Shown: positions 63,646 through 64,000 of the stretch, one piece after another
Position numbering within the stretch: position 1 is the stretch's first letter
Layout: each line of letters opens with the position of its first letter
Source of the DNA: Limnephilus marmoratus
Lineage: Eukaryota; Arthropoda; Insecta; Trichoptera; Limnephilidae
Direction: 5' to 3'
Assembly (NCBI GenBank): GCA_917880885.1
Contig: OU862923.1
Coordinates: 28,225,770 to 28,289,769 of the forward strand
Length of the DNA stretch: 64,000 bases
Translations under genes and position numbers: made by a program
The notes under the pieces: generated by a model
Told to the model about the DNA's origin: nothing
The model's database searches: none
The model's input: the letters and a program-made list of their open reading frames with translations, nothing else

Positions 63646-64000
63646 ATTTGGAACGCGGGTATAGGTACCGCCATTCTTCGGATAACCAACACCTCTGCCA
63701 TAGGTCATTCCAAATGGTTCGCAACTCACTTGTGACTTAGCTGGGGTATCCAGGTTCATGGGGTAAGGTTTGTCAATGTCTTAGTGGCAGGTGTGTACGC
63801 CATCTGCATGGTGGGCCAGATCGGGAGAGGCCAGATGACAGAGACCCTATGACCTCTCTAACCGAACTATCTCGTCCCCAAACGCCTTGCGTCGCAGTGG
63901 GAGGGATGAATTTAAACGGCCTTCCTCAATGACACTGACTACACACTGACCCCTAGATTACTGTACATTTTTTTCTTCCCAGGACTTTCTCCCCTTCCTC
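63646..64000 (+). mobile_element. SINE-like family A, long form, cut by window end (A9)
   Basis: From 'aatttggaacgcgggtatag'. It contains the long-form block ('gccatctgcatggtgggcca' ... 'ctgactacacactgacccc') and runs off the window before its 3' end. Confidence 0.65.

Overview
This 64 kb window is AT-rich animal DNA from an insect, most likely a moth or butterfly (order inferred). It holds R1-clade and BEL/Pao retrotransposons, several tRNA-derived SINE families, many hAT-type and other inverted-repeat elements, and repeat ends ('...cgcatgaaaatccgttgcgt...' with '...gcgactttgtttta...'; '...tataatattagtaggat...') that I associate with lepidopteran genomes. I recognise no host protein-coding gene, no rRNA and no intact tRNA gene. 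Almost everything identifiable is a transposable element or a relic, often nested.

The only long open reading frames belong to two elements in the centre. A GC-richer R1-clade non-LTR retrotransposon on the minus strand (about 24064-29100) keeps an intact zinc-knuckle ORF1 and an intact ORF2 with endonuclease, reverse transcriptase and CCHC tail; the ORFs overlap by 11 bases. Just beyond its 5' side is a BEL/Pao LTR element (29101-32271) with 383-bp LTRs that I read as identical and a 5-bp target duplication. It carries one intact Gag-protease ORF and no reverse transcriptase or integrase.

Left part (1-24063): a poly(A)-tailed SINE-like family (called A here), hAT-type non-autonomous elements with exact 8-bp target duplications (1872-2505, 4112-4942, 16181-17266), tRNA-derived SINEs (D), a ~700-bp interspersed repeat (G), foldback elements with arrays of a TAATATCTACAG motif (F), a small PIF/Harbinger-like MITE, decayed LINE ends, a 3 x 169-bp tandem repeat and a decayed C2H2 zinc-finger array that ends at a 78-bp poly(A) tract.

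Right part (32277-64000): more A, D-like and C SINEs, a 1-kb insertion made mostly of a 10-bp-periodic purine-rich array, a 2.15-kb hAT-bounded composite with other elements nested in it (41434-43588), MITEs with TTAA ends, and seven or more 5'-truncated LINE fragments.

The best candidate for an undescribed system is family P: six dispersed copies (5367, 12272, 38425, 45024, 51157, 58575) of a short, nearly perfect palindrome with a one-sided unique tail. All start at the same 5' sequence and each is flanked by a direct duplication of about 11-15 bp. The ends are not terminal inverted repeats and duplication length varies, which points to retroposition of a hairpin RNA rather than a cut-and-paste DNA transposon. 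All repeat-family letters (A, B, C ...) are labels made for this annotation; identities come from reading the sequence, without database searches.
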